A DNA stretch of 64,000 bases from Triglochin maritima (taxonomy: Eukaryota; Streptophyta; Magnoliopsida; Alismatales; Juncaginaceae). Below, in pieces: positions 22,501-37,500 of this stretch. The position numbers and the translations under genes were made by a program. Position 1 is the first letter of the stretch. Each line of letters begins with the position of its first letter. The stretch lies in contig OY821772.1 of the NCBI GenBank assembly GCA_963682175.1, positions 51,296,925 to 51,360,924 of the forward strand, written 5' to 3'. The notes below the pieces were generated by a model that made no database searches, was not told where the DNA came from, and saw only the letters and a list, made by a program, of their open reading frames with translations.

Positions 22501-25500
22501 TCAAATGGAGTCACCAAAATTCATCTATGTTTCGATCAACTTATATAACCATGCAAACTCCAAAAAAAACGAGGCACCGACACTATATGTAGTAGTTAAT
22601 TGCAAGCAAAGGAAAGATATGAAGCATATTATAGTATGACAATGCAAAACATGGCTAAAATTTAAAACTCAACATATTATATCTTGGTCGATGGGCCCAA
22701 ACAACAATAAAAAAAATCAGTATCAACAATAAAAAAAATTAGCACTTGTTTATACGGGTTCCTCCTTTTTGCACCCTTTCTGTTAATTTTCTTTGTTTAA
22801 TGTTGTTGAAGGAGAACTATATCTATATCATCATCACTTGATCTATATCTGCATTTCTAAGGAAGAGAACTTATCACTGAAATACCCATACAGTTTATAA
22901 TCACATTGTTAATCTACAATTTAGTGACGTCGTATAGGTAAATGTAATAATATTTAAGAAGCAGTAATTTTCTTAATAACATTGTTAAATGATTTATTTA
23001 ATATTTTATTAAGTATGTTTTTATAGTGTGATGTGGTAAGATCTTTATTCACATTATTACATGTTGATGACACAAGTCTTACCACAGTAATGTATAAACT
23101 CATAATCCATGTTATCTACAACATTACAAAGCTTACAATCAGAAAACATAGCAAAGACAATATTAAATGAATTTTAAGCAACCTAGATGAGAGTATTATT
23201 TGTCAAAATCAAAAAATATAAATAAACCATAACAAACAGCAGCAACAGAGACAAGCAATGCAATTGCTGACAGCCTGACAATATAACTACAGTTATCGGC
23301 CTACAGTTCTAGTTATAGTGTTCAAATAAAATCAAAAGAAACTAGAACACGTCAAAATTTCTTGAAATTTTCTCTATTTTTCTTTAAGGATTTGAATGCA
23401 TCATTTGGATTTGTAGCAAAATATTGTAGTTCGCTCTGTTCAATAAGTGTACTTCACTAAATGTGATGTATAGCATCCATAGTTTCATAGTGAACTTAGA
23501 AACAAAAACACACCTCCACAGAAGTTCTTTTTGGCGAGCATTCCCTTCTGTCATCTCCCAACTGAACATAGTACCCATAAGGTCCCTTTTTCAAGAAAAT
23601 CTAGGCAAAAGAAAATCAATTAGAGATCATCTTATGCAAATGAAAAGAATTTCGCTGTCCATACCTTTTCGTTTGTGTTAGGATTATGGCCAAGCAATTT
23701 TGGTTTGAAGCAGTTATCTGGCTTTTCTGATGAAACATCTTCGTCGTCGTCATCGCTAACTAATGCTCCAGCGATGTACCTAAATGATCACTTCTTCCAA
23801 GTTAATTTTTTTAAATAGATGTAAAGAAAATAATAAACCTAAAAAAACTTAATGGGAGAAAGAGATACTGCATGAGATGAGCAAGGCATGTCAACCTAAA
23901 TTATTACAGTTACATTAGACCATAGGTGTGAACATCTATAGAGGAATGGACATGACTTCAGCCAATTGACTCAATAGATACTTTGTAAGACTTCTTTGGA
24001 TAAAAATCGCTCAACAAAGTCAAGTTTCAATAACTAGTGGCTATGCATGCAGATGGCACCATGATTATGAGAACCGCATGACTCATATGCAATTCAGAAA
24101 TGGAGCGCAACTATGTGTGCCACATGTTCTGATTCAAGGGGGGGAAATGTGTGCCACATGTTTCATGGTGCAGCTGGACTTTTAAAAATTTGCGAAATTC
24201 AACAAATAAATACTGTTTGTTTAATTATAAAAAAATTGCAAAATAAAGGTAAAAAAACTCTGTAATCAAATTTTATTTGAAAATATAGTACAACTTAAAC
24301 TAAAAACACGAATATGGTTTGACTTCAGTAGACCATCCAAGTCCTGGATTGCCATTCACCTTACTTGATAGTTGATACCCACTCGCCCACCATAACACTT
24401 GGTATTTGCGTTTTCATTGGTTCATTGATTGCAACGTTAGAAACTACAGGTTTAGAAGTTATAACTATAGATTTTTAGGAATATATCATATTCATCATGC
24501 ATTGCTGCTAAATCCATCATCCATTGTAATACACCATCAACACCACCATTTCTATGAGTTTGGTTCGTGTAGGCAGCCCCTCAGTCCCAACAGCAATAAA
24601 AATCATGTGCAGCTCCATCATCTCCCTTTCAAAGCAATTGTGGCAAATGGTGAAGTGGAGGCAGAAACCTTGAACTAAGGTGCCACACAATGTGACTACA
24701 CAGTACCACCTGATTGAGGTTAACCATATAAAATCTAGTACAAGACTGTAATAGCAGAAAATGGCTACAGTAAAAGGTAAGTACAACAGCAAAGAATAAC
24801 CAGGTGAAGAATTCTTCTGTCGTAACTGATTTTCGCAAAGAATGTCCAACAACTTTTCTTTTAACCAAAAAACAAAAACACGGTTGCTTCAGAGGGAGAG
24901 AAGTAATAAGTGAATAAGAGATAAGAGGGTTGAAAGAAAAAGTGTTGAAAATGAGCGTTATTGTAACCTTTTAATAATTCTAAACCTCTAATCCTACTTA
25001 ACCGAGCTCAAGTTATGTGCTTCTCTTTGGTGATTGGGACGACGACAAGGCAATAATGAAAGGTGAGGAATGTGTTTGTCTAAGTGAAACACAACACATG
25101 AAATGTTTGAGAGGTAAGACACCAATGCTATGCTGACATATACACAGCAAATTGACAAGTTTTAGCAGTTTTTACTCCTTTTTACATAACTACATTGTGT
25201 AATTGCATTTTTCAAGATATGGTAAGAATATATTGGTATATCACAGACAACCTAAAGTTTGTATCAACTATAGCATATTAATTACAACGTGAACCATGAA
25301 TTTTTTTAATTTCCAATGATACTCAAAACTCACTTGCATTTGGGATGCTGGTCACAGCCAATAAAAAAGCCACTGCCAAATTTGCTGATCTTAAACACCA
25401 AGGTTCCTTCCAAGCAACTGCATCAACATAGAATATAAGAAATGATTATTATCAGATTTGAAATAGAAATCATGCATCATTTTTTTACGTACAGTAGAGA

Positions 25501-28500
25501 ATGAGCGAGTTTATATTGATTATGGTTTTTAATATCACAGTGAAACCATATCCTGAAAATGAAATAATTTTTAGTAACAACTAACAAGGCAACCGTGTTC
25601 TTGAGATACCTACAAGCTAGATGCTTAGACGATGCACCACAAAGTTTTTCGAGTGTGTAGCTCTTATAACACAAACAAACTGAATATCTGAAATCCAAAA
25701 CAGTTGTTTTAATTTTAAAAAGCTCAATAATGCATCTCGTCATGCTTGTGCATTTTCCACCACACTATGATGTGCACATAAAGTATGGGTCTTTGTACGA
25801 GTATAGACAATAAAAGGGCAATGACAGCCCTTCTCTAAAGGGTTAGAGAAAAGGGTACCATTGAACTTAATACATGAAAATAATAAATGTTTGTAATAAA
25901 AGAGCCCTTTACGAAATGTTAATGGTGGTAAATATTATAAAAACCAGAAAGTTGTTGAACTAATAAAATCATAACTTTTTTTGGTAAAATACTGACCATA
26001 ACAGACAACTTAGAATTGTGGCGGGCGTCAGCAAAATAACACTTCTACCTTAAGCCTCGCATGTTGTTTAGTATGTGAGAATGAATAAAAGGAAATAGCG
26101 TTGTTGGCTTCTACCCAGACAAGTTAAGTGTGTCTACCACAGTCAGCAGCTTGGTGGCAAAAATGGAGAAAGTCCTGTTATCTTATTTGAATATTACTTA
26201 TGAATAGGCACTGCACCGACACAGGTAGGGAAGCGTAGTGGTGGTTGGATAACAAAGCTACGGGCATATGCCAATTGAAACACGGACCGGGTTCAGATTA
26301 CCGATCCTGGTTTGGCCATATTTTAATTTCTTTTGGAAGTAATAATTATTTCATTAGTAAAAACTAGGGTAAGTTGCAGTTCCCACCCCCTGTCTTATAC
26401 TTTAAAGCGTGGCAACTCCCCTCCCCTCTTGTACTTCTGTTGCGTAACAATTTGCCTTACTGAACTTTACCTTCATTAGTTTTCAACATATTTTCCATTA
26501 TTCTATTTTTTATATATAAAGCTTACTTCTCATCCATATTTCATGGTAAAGTTCAGATCAAAACAAAGGGCAAATTTGATTCGAATTAGGTCAGACCTAA
26601 GGCCAATATGAAACGAATTTGACCAAGATGATTCGATCCAGACTTCACTGTAAAGTTAAGATTATGATCATTCTTGGCCAACTACACCATAAAAAATTAA
26701 AAAATAACCACGAATTGGTTTAAAGTGATGGATTTTTGAAGTTTAAGAGGGCAAAGTGTTATAAAATGAAAGTATAGGAGGAGATATTGACACGTTTTAA
26801 AGTTCAGATGGGCAAACTGATATAGAGGTATAATTCAGGACTTCAGGTGGCAAAATGTAACTTACTCTAAAAACTATTATTTAAAGACACTGGACCAGAT
26901 CTAATTCGGACCGGTTGTATACACCCTTATGCATAACCCATAACACGAGCAAGTTAGAGCAGCACTGTGCAACTAAGACCTTACTTTTTTTGGAGTACAG
27001 AAATTCAGCTACAAAAGATGACCTTACTTGCACAGTCTTGATTTGAACAGAATTTATGTTACCATCATAGCATTGTAGGGGGGGGGGGGGGGGGGGGGGG
27101 GAACCATTAGGATAACCCACGAATCAAACAAAATTAAAAATAATAAGTTTTTTTTTGCATGAGTAAGTCGACTATGCTAGAGTGTCAGCATCCATACCCA
27201 TAAGAAAAAGCATATCAAGGAGGAAAGGACTCACGAAGAAGCATAGATGAGAAAAAGGAAATACCAAATTATGCTAATGTGCTAGACAGAGGTCACATCT
27301 TAGTTTCATTTCATAACAAAAACTCCACAACATTTTAAAATGTATTTTTTATTATCATTGTTTAAAATGTATTATGTAAGATAGACCAACATAACTATCT
27401 GAAATGTTACCTAGGACATACTCTGCTTCCATCACGAAGCTCGCCGAATAATATGTGCCCAAACTTCTTCTCCAAAGTCTTCTCTAACTGTGAATGATGT
27501 GATACATTAAAGAAACAGAGAGAAACAATGCTGCATATCTTTTCTATTAAGACAGCAATATTTTAGGAAAAATGGCTCAAACCTGCCGAATATTAACATT
27601 CCCAGCTGCATCACAATACTTCTTGAATCGTGACCAGTAATCCTTCAAAAGCCCCCTCCATTCCGTTGTACCAGCGGATACGTTATCTAACTGAGATTGA
27701 AGCAATCACGTGAGAAGGCAGTACAAGGTCACAAACAGCATGATCCGTAATGCAGCAATCAGGGATGAAATGGGAACCTAAAATCATAAGAACAACAGGA
27801 AAACTTTCCTGTTAACCTTTAATCCCTCATAACAACACAATGATTTGATATGTGACATAGTAAGATAGACCGATGCCGCAAAGAAGTTAGTTCCTTCAAC
27901 GAATAGTTAATACTTTTTGCTAAAGTTAGTTTTTTTATCTGAATTATGAATATTACAATATTAGCATGGGACGTAAAGAATCACATCAAACATATTACTG
28001 CAAATCAAAAACATGAAGTTTGAATAAGAAACTTGCACCAATGTAGGATTAGTGGAATCGGCCTGCATCGTTAAAGAGTGTTCTATGAATACATCCCGAA
28101 GAAAATAAAAATGCTTTGCCAAAACAGAAGTAAACCGAGGGGAATGAACATGACAAGTTTCAAAACCTTGCCCGAGCAGAAGTTTAGTTTCCTATTAAGT
28201 AAATTTATTGGTCTTCATAGACCCCAACGGCCAAAATTCAATAATATTATGTAAACTTGGCTTCCTCAGCCAGATATAGGGGACTAACGAAGAAAAATAT
28301 CATAATGTCCATTAAGTAAATTACTTGGTCTTCATAGACTCCAACCAACAAATGCAATAATATCATGTAAACTTGGCTTCCTCCGCCAGATAGGGGATTT
28401 AGGAAAAAACTTAAGAATGTCCATAAAGCTCAAAGAAAAACCTTCTTCACCAGAGTCATTTGAGATGGAGTTCATATCAACAATAAAAGCTCAACATGCT

Positions 28501-31500
28501 AACATGTCATCAAAGAGAGACAAACTAGTCACAAGAGATCGTAAAGTTCATGAAGTCAACAGGCATACCCAAAATGAATGCACGCTAAAATTACCTCATT
28601 TTCCATGTCAGCAGTGAAACTATAGTCAGACACTTCAGAGAAATGGTGGGAGAGAAAAGCAGAAACCTGAGAAATTGGTCAATAAAAAAACGAGAATGAA
28701 ATGAATTAAAAGGAAATATAATAGGAGGAAAGAAAAAAAGAAAAGGTACTAATTACTAAATGATTTGAATGACACTACAAGTGAAATCAAGAGTAAGTGA
28801 ATGATTTGTTAAGATAGATTCAAATCAAAGGAATGCTTTGCCAGTGGTTATGACCACAAAAGATAGTAAAACAATCAATTAATAATTTATCCATGGGAAA
28901 AGGAAACACGTAAAAATATTTTAAATGGATATTAGGGATATATATGGCTTTTACTTCGTAAACCAATTCCAAAATAGCAGAATCAAAGAAAGATGAAATG
29001 AAAACCGTTTTACGTCCTCGGGTCACTTTGACACCACTAAAACAACAAAAAAGTCAATGCTAGGGATAGCAATTAATTAGTTTGCAATAGCAATATATTA
29101 GTCAGGACTCGAGATATTATCTTCTTCAACTTCTCTCCACAACAGTTTGACTAGGGCCCAAAATCACACTCATTTGAAATACCACTTGTATGCACCTGGA
29201 AGCCATCAAATTAGATATTATAACTTGATACCAGGCATCAACTGGCACCAGTCCACCGTTTACTAATGGTGTTTGTTTTCAATTGAAAGAAGTGTTTTAA
29301 GCAATAGGAAGAACTATCGTAGTACTTCTATTATTTTCTTTGCTTATGATTCAAAATAGATAACATTTACACATGATTGACCATCTTTTTTTTTAACTCT
29401 GAGGATGTATTTTCTAGTTGAGTCTTCTTAGTCCTGCAAACCAGCACCAACGGACACCATGATCAGGGTTCAAGTATTGACTGAATTTCGCAAAGATGAA
29501 AGCTAACAAACTGAACCAATAGTACGATACTAAATGACCTCTGAAATTCCTCATAATAAAGTTGCACCAAAGCAAATAGAACACCTCCACTTTAGAGTTC
29601 AGTCACATAAACAAGATGAGGAAAGTCCCAGATCAGATACATGTAGAAAAGTGAGATGAATACATACTACATACCATCCGACCACGAAATTCCGGATGCA
29701 GTGTTCGACTTCTCACTATGATGTATTTCCGATCCTAAGCACAGTAAATAAAATAAACCACTTAGAATTTATAAAATAATACATGTGCAAAAATCCGTAC
29801 TGTGCATTGCTGAGGAAAACATTAACAAGCGTGCCAGCCTATTAACATCTAACCCGTGAATAGTGGTGGTGTAGAATCTATAAGTTACAAATAGCCAACT
29901 GATCTTTTCCATCATCACGAATTTACAGTCAAGTTGCATGATCAGAGAAAATGAAGTTTGTCTCTTGTATAAAAAGTAAACTCTTAAGAGGTACCTTCAG
30001 AACTTTAAGAATTGGAGCATAGGTGGATGGTCTTCCAATCCCAAGTTCTTCAAGTTTTTTGACCTGCAAATGCAAGAATTTGATCATTAGAATAAGAAAT
30101 GGAGAGAAATCATTGATTCCAAGAAGTAAAGAATACTTCACCAATGACCCTTCAGAATACCGCCCAGATGGTTTAGTATGGTGTTGTTCACACTCCAATC
30201 TCTTTAAATATATTTGATCAACCTCCTATAAAACAACAGCAGAACCCGAGTTAACACAGTTGTCTTCAAATTTTGTTTGCAGAAAAAGAAGAATCACCAT
30301 TGGCAAAGAAAATGATTCAGAAGAATCTATGATTGAAGATAAATAATTGCACTATTTACTAGGTGACTATTTTTAAGCAGAAGGTACATGAATCATCTCC
30401 CCAAACATGGGCCTTATTTCCACTGTAATTACGAATATGAGCTTTATCAAGAAAAACAAAATGAGGGATGCACATGGTTTACAATTTACAGGCATAGGAA
30501 TTGCATAAACATTTTAGTATTTTATAATTGCATAATATTTGATCTGCAGAATATTACATACCTTCAGCATACTAAGAATTTCATATTTTTCTTCTTTAAT
30601 AGCATTTCTTTCATTTCCATCCTGGCCAATGGAAGAAGCTTCGACATCCTAATGAGTTGCACAAAGATACCATTAATCATTACAATAGCAATTTAAAATG
30701 TCAAAGACTAGATCACTAAAATGCATAAAAACAATACTTGCAACAAACACCACTCGCCAGTTGTCATAGGCCAGGTAATTCACATTGATATTCAGTAAAT
30801 AATAATTTAGAAGCATCAGATGGAACATGCGTCCACTGAAAATGTAGTGGGACTTTCTTCTAAGAGACATCCTTGCATGGTTGTCTCAGCTTCTTCTCTT
30901 GGAATGTAGGACACGCCCAATGCAGGAAAAAAGTATAGCCAAATGCTAAATAAATCACCATTCACAATAGATGGAAAAATGCAACATCTTTATACTTTAT
31001 TAATCACTATCCTTGATGAAGTCGTGAAAGGTTAACAATAACAAAGGAGATAACATGAGACCATTCAAAACATTTTAGTTCTGACTTCAGTGATGCTGGG
31101 TCTTAAGGTTTCAAATGACAAAGATACTCCCTTAAAAAGATGATAGGGGCATCAGGGTATGCTCTTATCTTTTTTTATCAGTCAGGGTATGCTCTTATTT
31201 GTTCAATTTCCAAAGCAACTCTACCTGTTCCCTGTCCTAGTGATAATAGCAGCAATAAGATGCATGTGTTTGTACATAGTTAATGTGTCCATATCAGATA
31301 ATCAGATAACATCTAGGTTACGGCACTACCTACAAACAAATGACAGAAAGAAACTCACAAATTAATGAGCAAATAAAAAATAAAAAAACAGTTTTGCTTT
31401 TTCCAATATACAAGGAAACCTTATAAACTGCTTGGTATCCCAGACAAGTTGTTTTTGAGCCGCTTGACCGAAATATAATGTCCTTCTCAGGGGTCCCAAT

Positions 31501-34500
31501 ATCAACATGAACCTAGAAGAAGAACACTGTCAGACTTTATCCCCAAAACACACAAAAATACCGTCGGCACTTCAAATTTGAACGCCTCGACCATAAAAGG
31601 CAGAGGGAATTATCTAAGAGAGGAGACTGAAAAATATGATCTTTAAATTGTGATTCGAATTCTTGATCAAGTTAACAGAAGAAAGACAAATGTACATAAA
31701 CTACACAAGATCAAGAGGTTAAACCTGATGCAAAATCATAGTACGGCTAGAGGAAGAGAAACATGTTTTGGTATTTCTTCAGGTGTTATTCCTTTTGTTA
31801 TATCCATTAATTTGTAAGGCAGATCAAACAGAAGCATGTAAGCTTTACGTTGAGAGAACGGCAATTGGATCCTTTATAAAAGCATATAATAGTATCAGTC
31901 TCCGTAAGGAAAACACTGTATATCCTTTCTTGAGCACCACACAGCAGAACCAGGCAAGCCGTTCTATCCTAGTTGGAATAAATTTTTGCAGTACATAGGA
32001 CAAACATCATAGACACCAGCAGTAAACCAGAAACCCTAAAACTCCCAATTTACCAGATATTGGATGAGAATGAGCAGACTATGAATCCCGCTTAATCAAC
32101 ATTCAATGTTGACCTAAATTTGTCCAATTTTGTATGTACAGATAGAATTAGGGCACTTTACATCATAAAATGGTGGAGAACCCAACATCACTGCTACCCA
32201 TTTACTTGGATTCCGTGCAAGTTTATAGCTTGTAAAGGTTTCTGCTCACTAGTGATGAACAGGGTACCCGACTCTGAGATTCCAAACAAAAAAAATGAAC
32301 CATCAAATACCAAATTCAATATGTTTTTATGCAAATATATCTTAATGGAAAAAATGCAAACATGTTACATGGGTTTCCATGTGCCCCACATTTGCGAATG
32401 ATGCACCCCAAAGTGGCATGGTTTCAGTACTTGGTAAAGAGGGAATGGGGAGAAGGGTTAGCTCTTCTGAAGAGAGGGTAGTATCATTACATAAGCAACT
32501 GCAGAACAACTTGTAGCATTATGATTTTCTTTCATGCATGGTTCAATCCTTCCACTCGACTCAGGTCCTTCTCTTACAGAATGAAAATAGCATCCACTCG
32601 ATGTGGACAAATTTTACACATGAAGCAGTTGTCTGGAATAACCAATTTGATTGGAAACCGTAAATACATTTTCATCTTGAATAACCAAATGGGTATTGCT
32701 ACATCAATAAGTTTTCTAAATGGAGAACGATGGAATACAATCTAAAATTTCACATAACAAGCTTGCAGTTATAGCACCGAGTTGTTTTAACTTTTATGAT
32801 AATAGATTGCCTTGAATAGAAACTCACAGTATCAGTAACAGCAGCTTCCATTTGACATGCTACTGTCCGACACCAAATAAGGGTATAGAGCTTCAATGAG
32901 TCATCATCAAGAATGCCACTCAAACTCGCTGAGGAAGAAAGACATGCACATAAAATGGATTAGCTAGGTGTCTACACACAAAAAAACAAAAATCTTTTCA
33001 GTTTTCACATAATGACATGAATGTGGGATTGGGAAACCTTTTTCCTGCAGTAGGAAAAGGTGTCAATTAAGTATCTTTCTACGGGGATGTGTAGACACAG
33101 CTTCCTGTGTAAAGCCCATGTTAATGTGGCATGAACAAACTAAATGTTAAGATAGCAACTTAAGACACCCTAAGCAAGACTTCATCAGAATAAAAGGAAC
33201 AGAGGAAAAGCTAAAACAAAGATTAAACTTAAAATTCTGCTGTAGACTATTCCTCTTGAAGTGAATATTACATGGAAGTCTCCAAATGCTCGTAGGCCGG
33301 ATAGCTTCATGAGCCTCTTGAGCGTTCTTCACCTTCTTGAAGTATTTCCTTATATCCTTTGATGCATAGCTCTCACCATATCTAAAGTACTTTCCCATGT
33401 CAGAATTTCTTTTTAAAAAAGAAAAGGTAAAAAAGAGAGGAACGGAAAAAGGTAAAATTAAGACCATCACGCATGGATTTGAGAATTCATGTATATGTAT
33501 CTGGAAAATATTTGACGTTATAATGTTCTCTCTTGTTTCCATAATGTATTTTGCTAAACTATTTGCAGGTGAGATGATGAACAGAAGGCTTAATAGATTG
33601 ATTTCTTCTTGACCGAAAAGTTAAATCAATGTTCTTAGTTCTTACAATAGAAACTTGCTCACCTTTGAATGACCAAGGAACGAATATCCTTTGCAGCAGC
33701 AGCAGAGATCTACAAAAAACAGTGATATAAATAACTGGACATTCAAATGCTACAACATAACAATGAAATTGTGAAGTTGATAACTATCAATAAACAATAT
33801 TAAGTTGAAGTGGCAGGCACTAGCCCCGATGAGTTATTTGAGAACAAAGTTTCATCCATCATTTTTTAAATGATTAATTTCCCGTCATTGGATGCACAAA
33901 TTCAGGAATTGTGAAAAGTGATACTTTTTAGGATTAAAAATGACGGAATATTGTTTGGATTACCTAGATAGTCATTGGCACAAACTGCATCACATAGAAA
34001 AACTTCTTCTATTAGTCAGGTAGTGTTCATTTCCCCAACAACAACTAGTTTTATTTTTTATTCCGAGGATCAGCTTGACATTCCAAATAAAATCCTGGTA
34101 TTAGCACCCTAACAAGATATCTAAGAGCCACCACTAAATACACCATGTCGATACATGACATTCCAAAATAAAACCCTGGTAGCACCCCTAAAAGATATCT
34201 GAGAGCCACCTCTAAATACACCATGTCGATACATGTAGACATGTGGTTCGCATATTTCCTCACTAAAATGACAAGAGGCCAAATTTACTTCATGGTTCAC
34301 CTTTTCAACTATTAAGAACATCGAAATGAAGATAAAGACAAAAACAGAAATTGCCAATTGCAGAGAAACAAAAAAGGGATACATTTTTTTATGAGATAGA
34401 TAACAAAATCATGTAGCTAACTGTATCCCAAATCATCATGGACGAAGATTCATAAACCGCATTAAATATCAAGCTATCACAATGAAATGAATGCATGCAT

Positions 34501-37500
34501 TGCCCTTGGCAAGTATGAGCAGATTGATTATGGTATGGAAGTAGTTGGAGTTAAAACATGAACTTCAGTATCTATTCAACTGCTCAAGCAAGTAGCAACA
34601 GTCCTAGGGAAGCAAAATCCTCGAACAGTTAAAAAGCAGGAACAAATCATATCTCTCTCACCTATGAGAAGGTGGAGCTTGTAAGGAGGGTTCAAACTTG
34701 TGAAACCCATGCTAACAGAAAACATACAAAATTAGTGCTCTCTGCAGAATATGGGATTGCTCTAAAATTTCAAACCACAAATATTTGAACATATCATCTG
34801 AAAACACAACACCAAAAGGAAGAGCTGAAGAAATGCTCAAAGTTTTTTTTATAATTAAGAAATAAACAATGTTTTGTTTCAAAAAAACCCAGCAATTGGT
34901 AAGAAGTCAGGACCGAGGAACAAAGATACATATTCAATTGTTTTGGAGTCATGGAATGGTATACAGTGCCAGCCCGAAACAAGATACGTTAGTAAGGCAA
35001 TGGAAACAATGAATCTCAAACAACATTCTTGCAGAGTATACAAAATAATATTGCTGTATATGATGAAATAATTCGAGCAGAAGATAGTTAATGCTAGAGA
35101 ATGTAGTCGAAATAATACATACATGCAGGCCATCAGTTCTCATATACGTTATTAATCCTGTCGCCTGTTCATCTGAGAGAATAACACCTTCATAGAGCTT
35201 TTGAGCAAGCTGCACAACCAGATGCATGACACGTGCACCGTAAGAATGCCAATAAGAATTCACAAGTCCAATGCAACTCTCACAAATTTACTTGTGCTTC
35301 TCAATGTTGAGCACTGTCAGCAGCATGCCCAACTTGAAGTCAACCATTAAGAAAGCAATAGTTTTGGGTCATTGCTTGCGTGTACAATGGACATTTATTA
35401 GTTTTTAATGACAAGGCCATGACATGGTACCAGAAAATATTATTGGTGAATGAACAATTCCGATGCACAACACACATATAGGGTTTAAGTGTCTCATATG
35501 TTCCTTATTGCATACAAAATAGCATGATGCAACTAGCATGTAATTGGCCCGATGGACAATGTTTAACTTTAACACGAGCACGAAACATAGCATTTACGTA
35601 GATTTATTAGGAATTTGACCATGGAAACTGATATATGTAATATAGCCAACATATATGAATACATGCAAAGTTATATGAAACCCCAAATATGAGAAGATAT
35701 GTGAGCATATATGCAAAGTTATATGAAATCTCAAATATGAGAATGAATATGAATAAATTATCAAGAATATGAGGTGCATCTGGATGTGTTACACAATTGG
35801 GCATAAAAATAATCATCCTAAAAAAATGCTCTTGATTGCATGTTTATAATCTGGTATAATATCACAAAGATAATTTAGCTGATGTGCTTCTTTTGGGTCT
35901 CCTAGATTCTCAAGGTCTCATTTCAACTTTAAGTTTATCACAAACAATAAGTTAACTCCAAATCACATATCAAAAAGATATTCTTTGTTAAACTTCAAAC
36001 TCGAACTGAAATGTAAGTTTTGATTTTCTATTTATACTTTTCTCAAATAATATTAAAGGATGTTTTCACATTATTGGTTTTCATAACTGTAATTTATACA
36101 AAGTCCAGACATGATGTATTTTTCATAAATTCATGTGTTTAGGTTCTATCTGGTATTATTCTAAAAGTTGCTCACTTAGCACATTGCTAAATTTAGGCAG
36201 TCACAGCATGTGATATCAATGAATATTAGTGTTCCACGGACTTGGTGCTTCTTAAAATAGTTTTGCAAAATGTGTCATCTTTGAACTCAAATGTCCAGAT
36301 GTAATACTTTTAAATGTTCATATTTGACAATATATGATTTGACATTTGACTAATATATGACACGTTTATTTTCCAAATTTTGACATCCAAGCTAGATCCA
36401 TGTTGCAAAAGGCAAGTAGTATTTTAAATCAAACAAATGGTGCCAACATAAGCTCACATCAAGGAAGCCAAGTGACGAGGCTTGTTTTCCATAGCACAAT
36501 GTGCTTTACATCTCTGACCACACCAATATCTCTGTTTGATATCTCAAATATCTTTTAGTTACAACAGTGATCACATATTGCCACTGGAAATCAAATACTA
36601 CTTTAAATTTGTTCAATTTACCTACAAGACACTAATCTTGTCTACAGCTACAAGAGATCACAGTTCATGCCCAAGATTGTCCACTTTTGACGTAATTACC
36701 AGAGGACTCTTGGAAAATAATACAAATAATTTGAAGAAACACTAACCTTCATTGTGTGAGCAGCTGCAAAATCAAACTTGGCTGCAGAGTCTTGCTGAAG
36801 AGTTGAGGTTATATATGGCATTGGTGGATTCCTGTGGGTTTTACCTTTTTTAGATCCTAGCACTACAAAATTAGAAGAGAAAATTCTCTTTTTCATAGAC
36901 TCTGCCTCCTCACATGTGCCAATGGAAAGTTGGTTCAATTTTTTCGAGTCGAAGTGCGACAACTCAGAGATTATTGAAGCTCCATCTCCAGGAGCACTTG
37001 CACCAATCTTTTCAAACCCAGCTTCCATACTCCAATACTCTGTTGGATTAAATTGATCTATTTCCATCTCTCTATCACATATGAGAGCGAGAGCAGCAGA
37101 CTGCACACGCCCAGCAGACTGACAACCGGGTAGTTTCCTCCATAGCAGAGGAGAAATACTAAATCCAATCAAATAATCAAGTGCACGCCTTGCAAGATAT
37201 GCATTTATCAAATTTACGTCTAGATCTCTAGGAGTTTGCAGAGCACTTTTTATTGCACTGTTTGTTATTTCGTGAAAAACAACCCTTGTCACATTAATAT
37301 TTTCTTGTAAGGCATCCTGTTGTTGCAGCATCTCAATAAGATGCCAAGCAATGGCTTCCCCTTCACGGTCGGGATCAGTTGCTAGAATTAGATTTTTTGC
37401 CCTGAAGAAAATAGAAAATTTTCACTTGATAATCGAAACTGGTTTTAAGCTTGTATTTTCATTCAGATGTGCAAATCTAGTAATACTAAATTAAATAATT

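Noticed and set aside
34661..34715. Possible extra topoisomerase exon (donor-like gtgaga after ttctcatag)
   Set aside because: Exons on either side join in frame without it and match the family sequence continuously.
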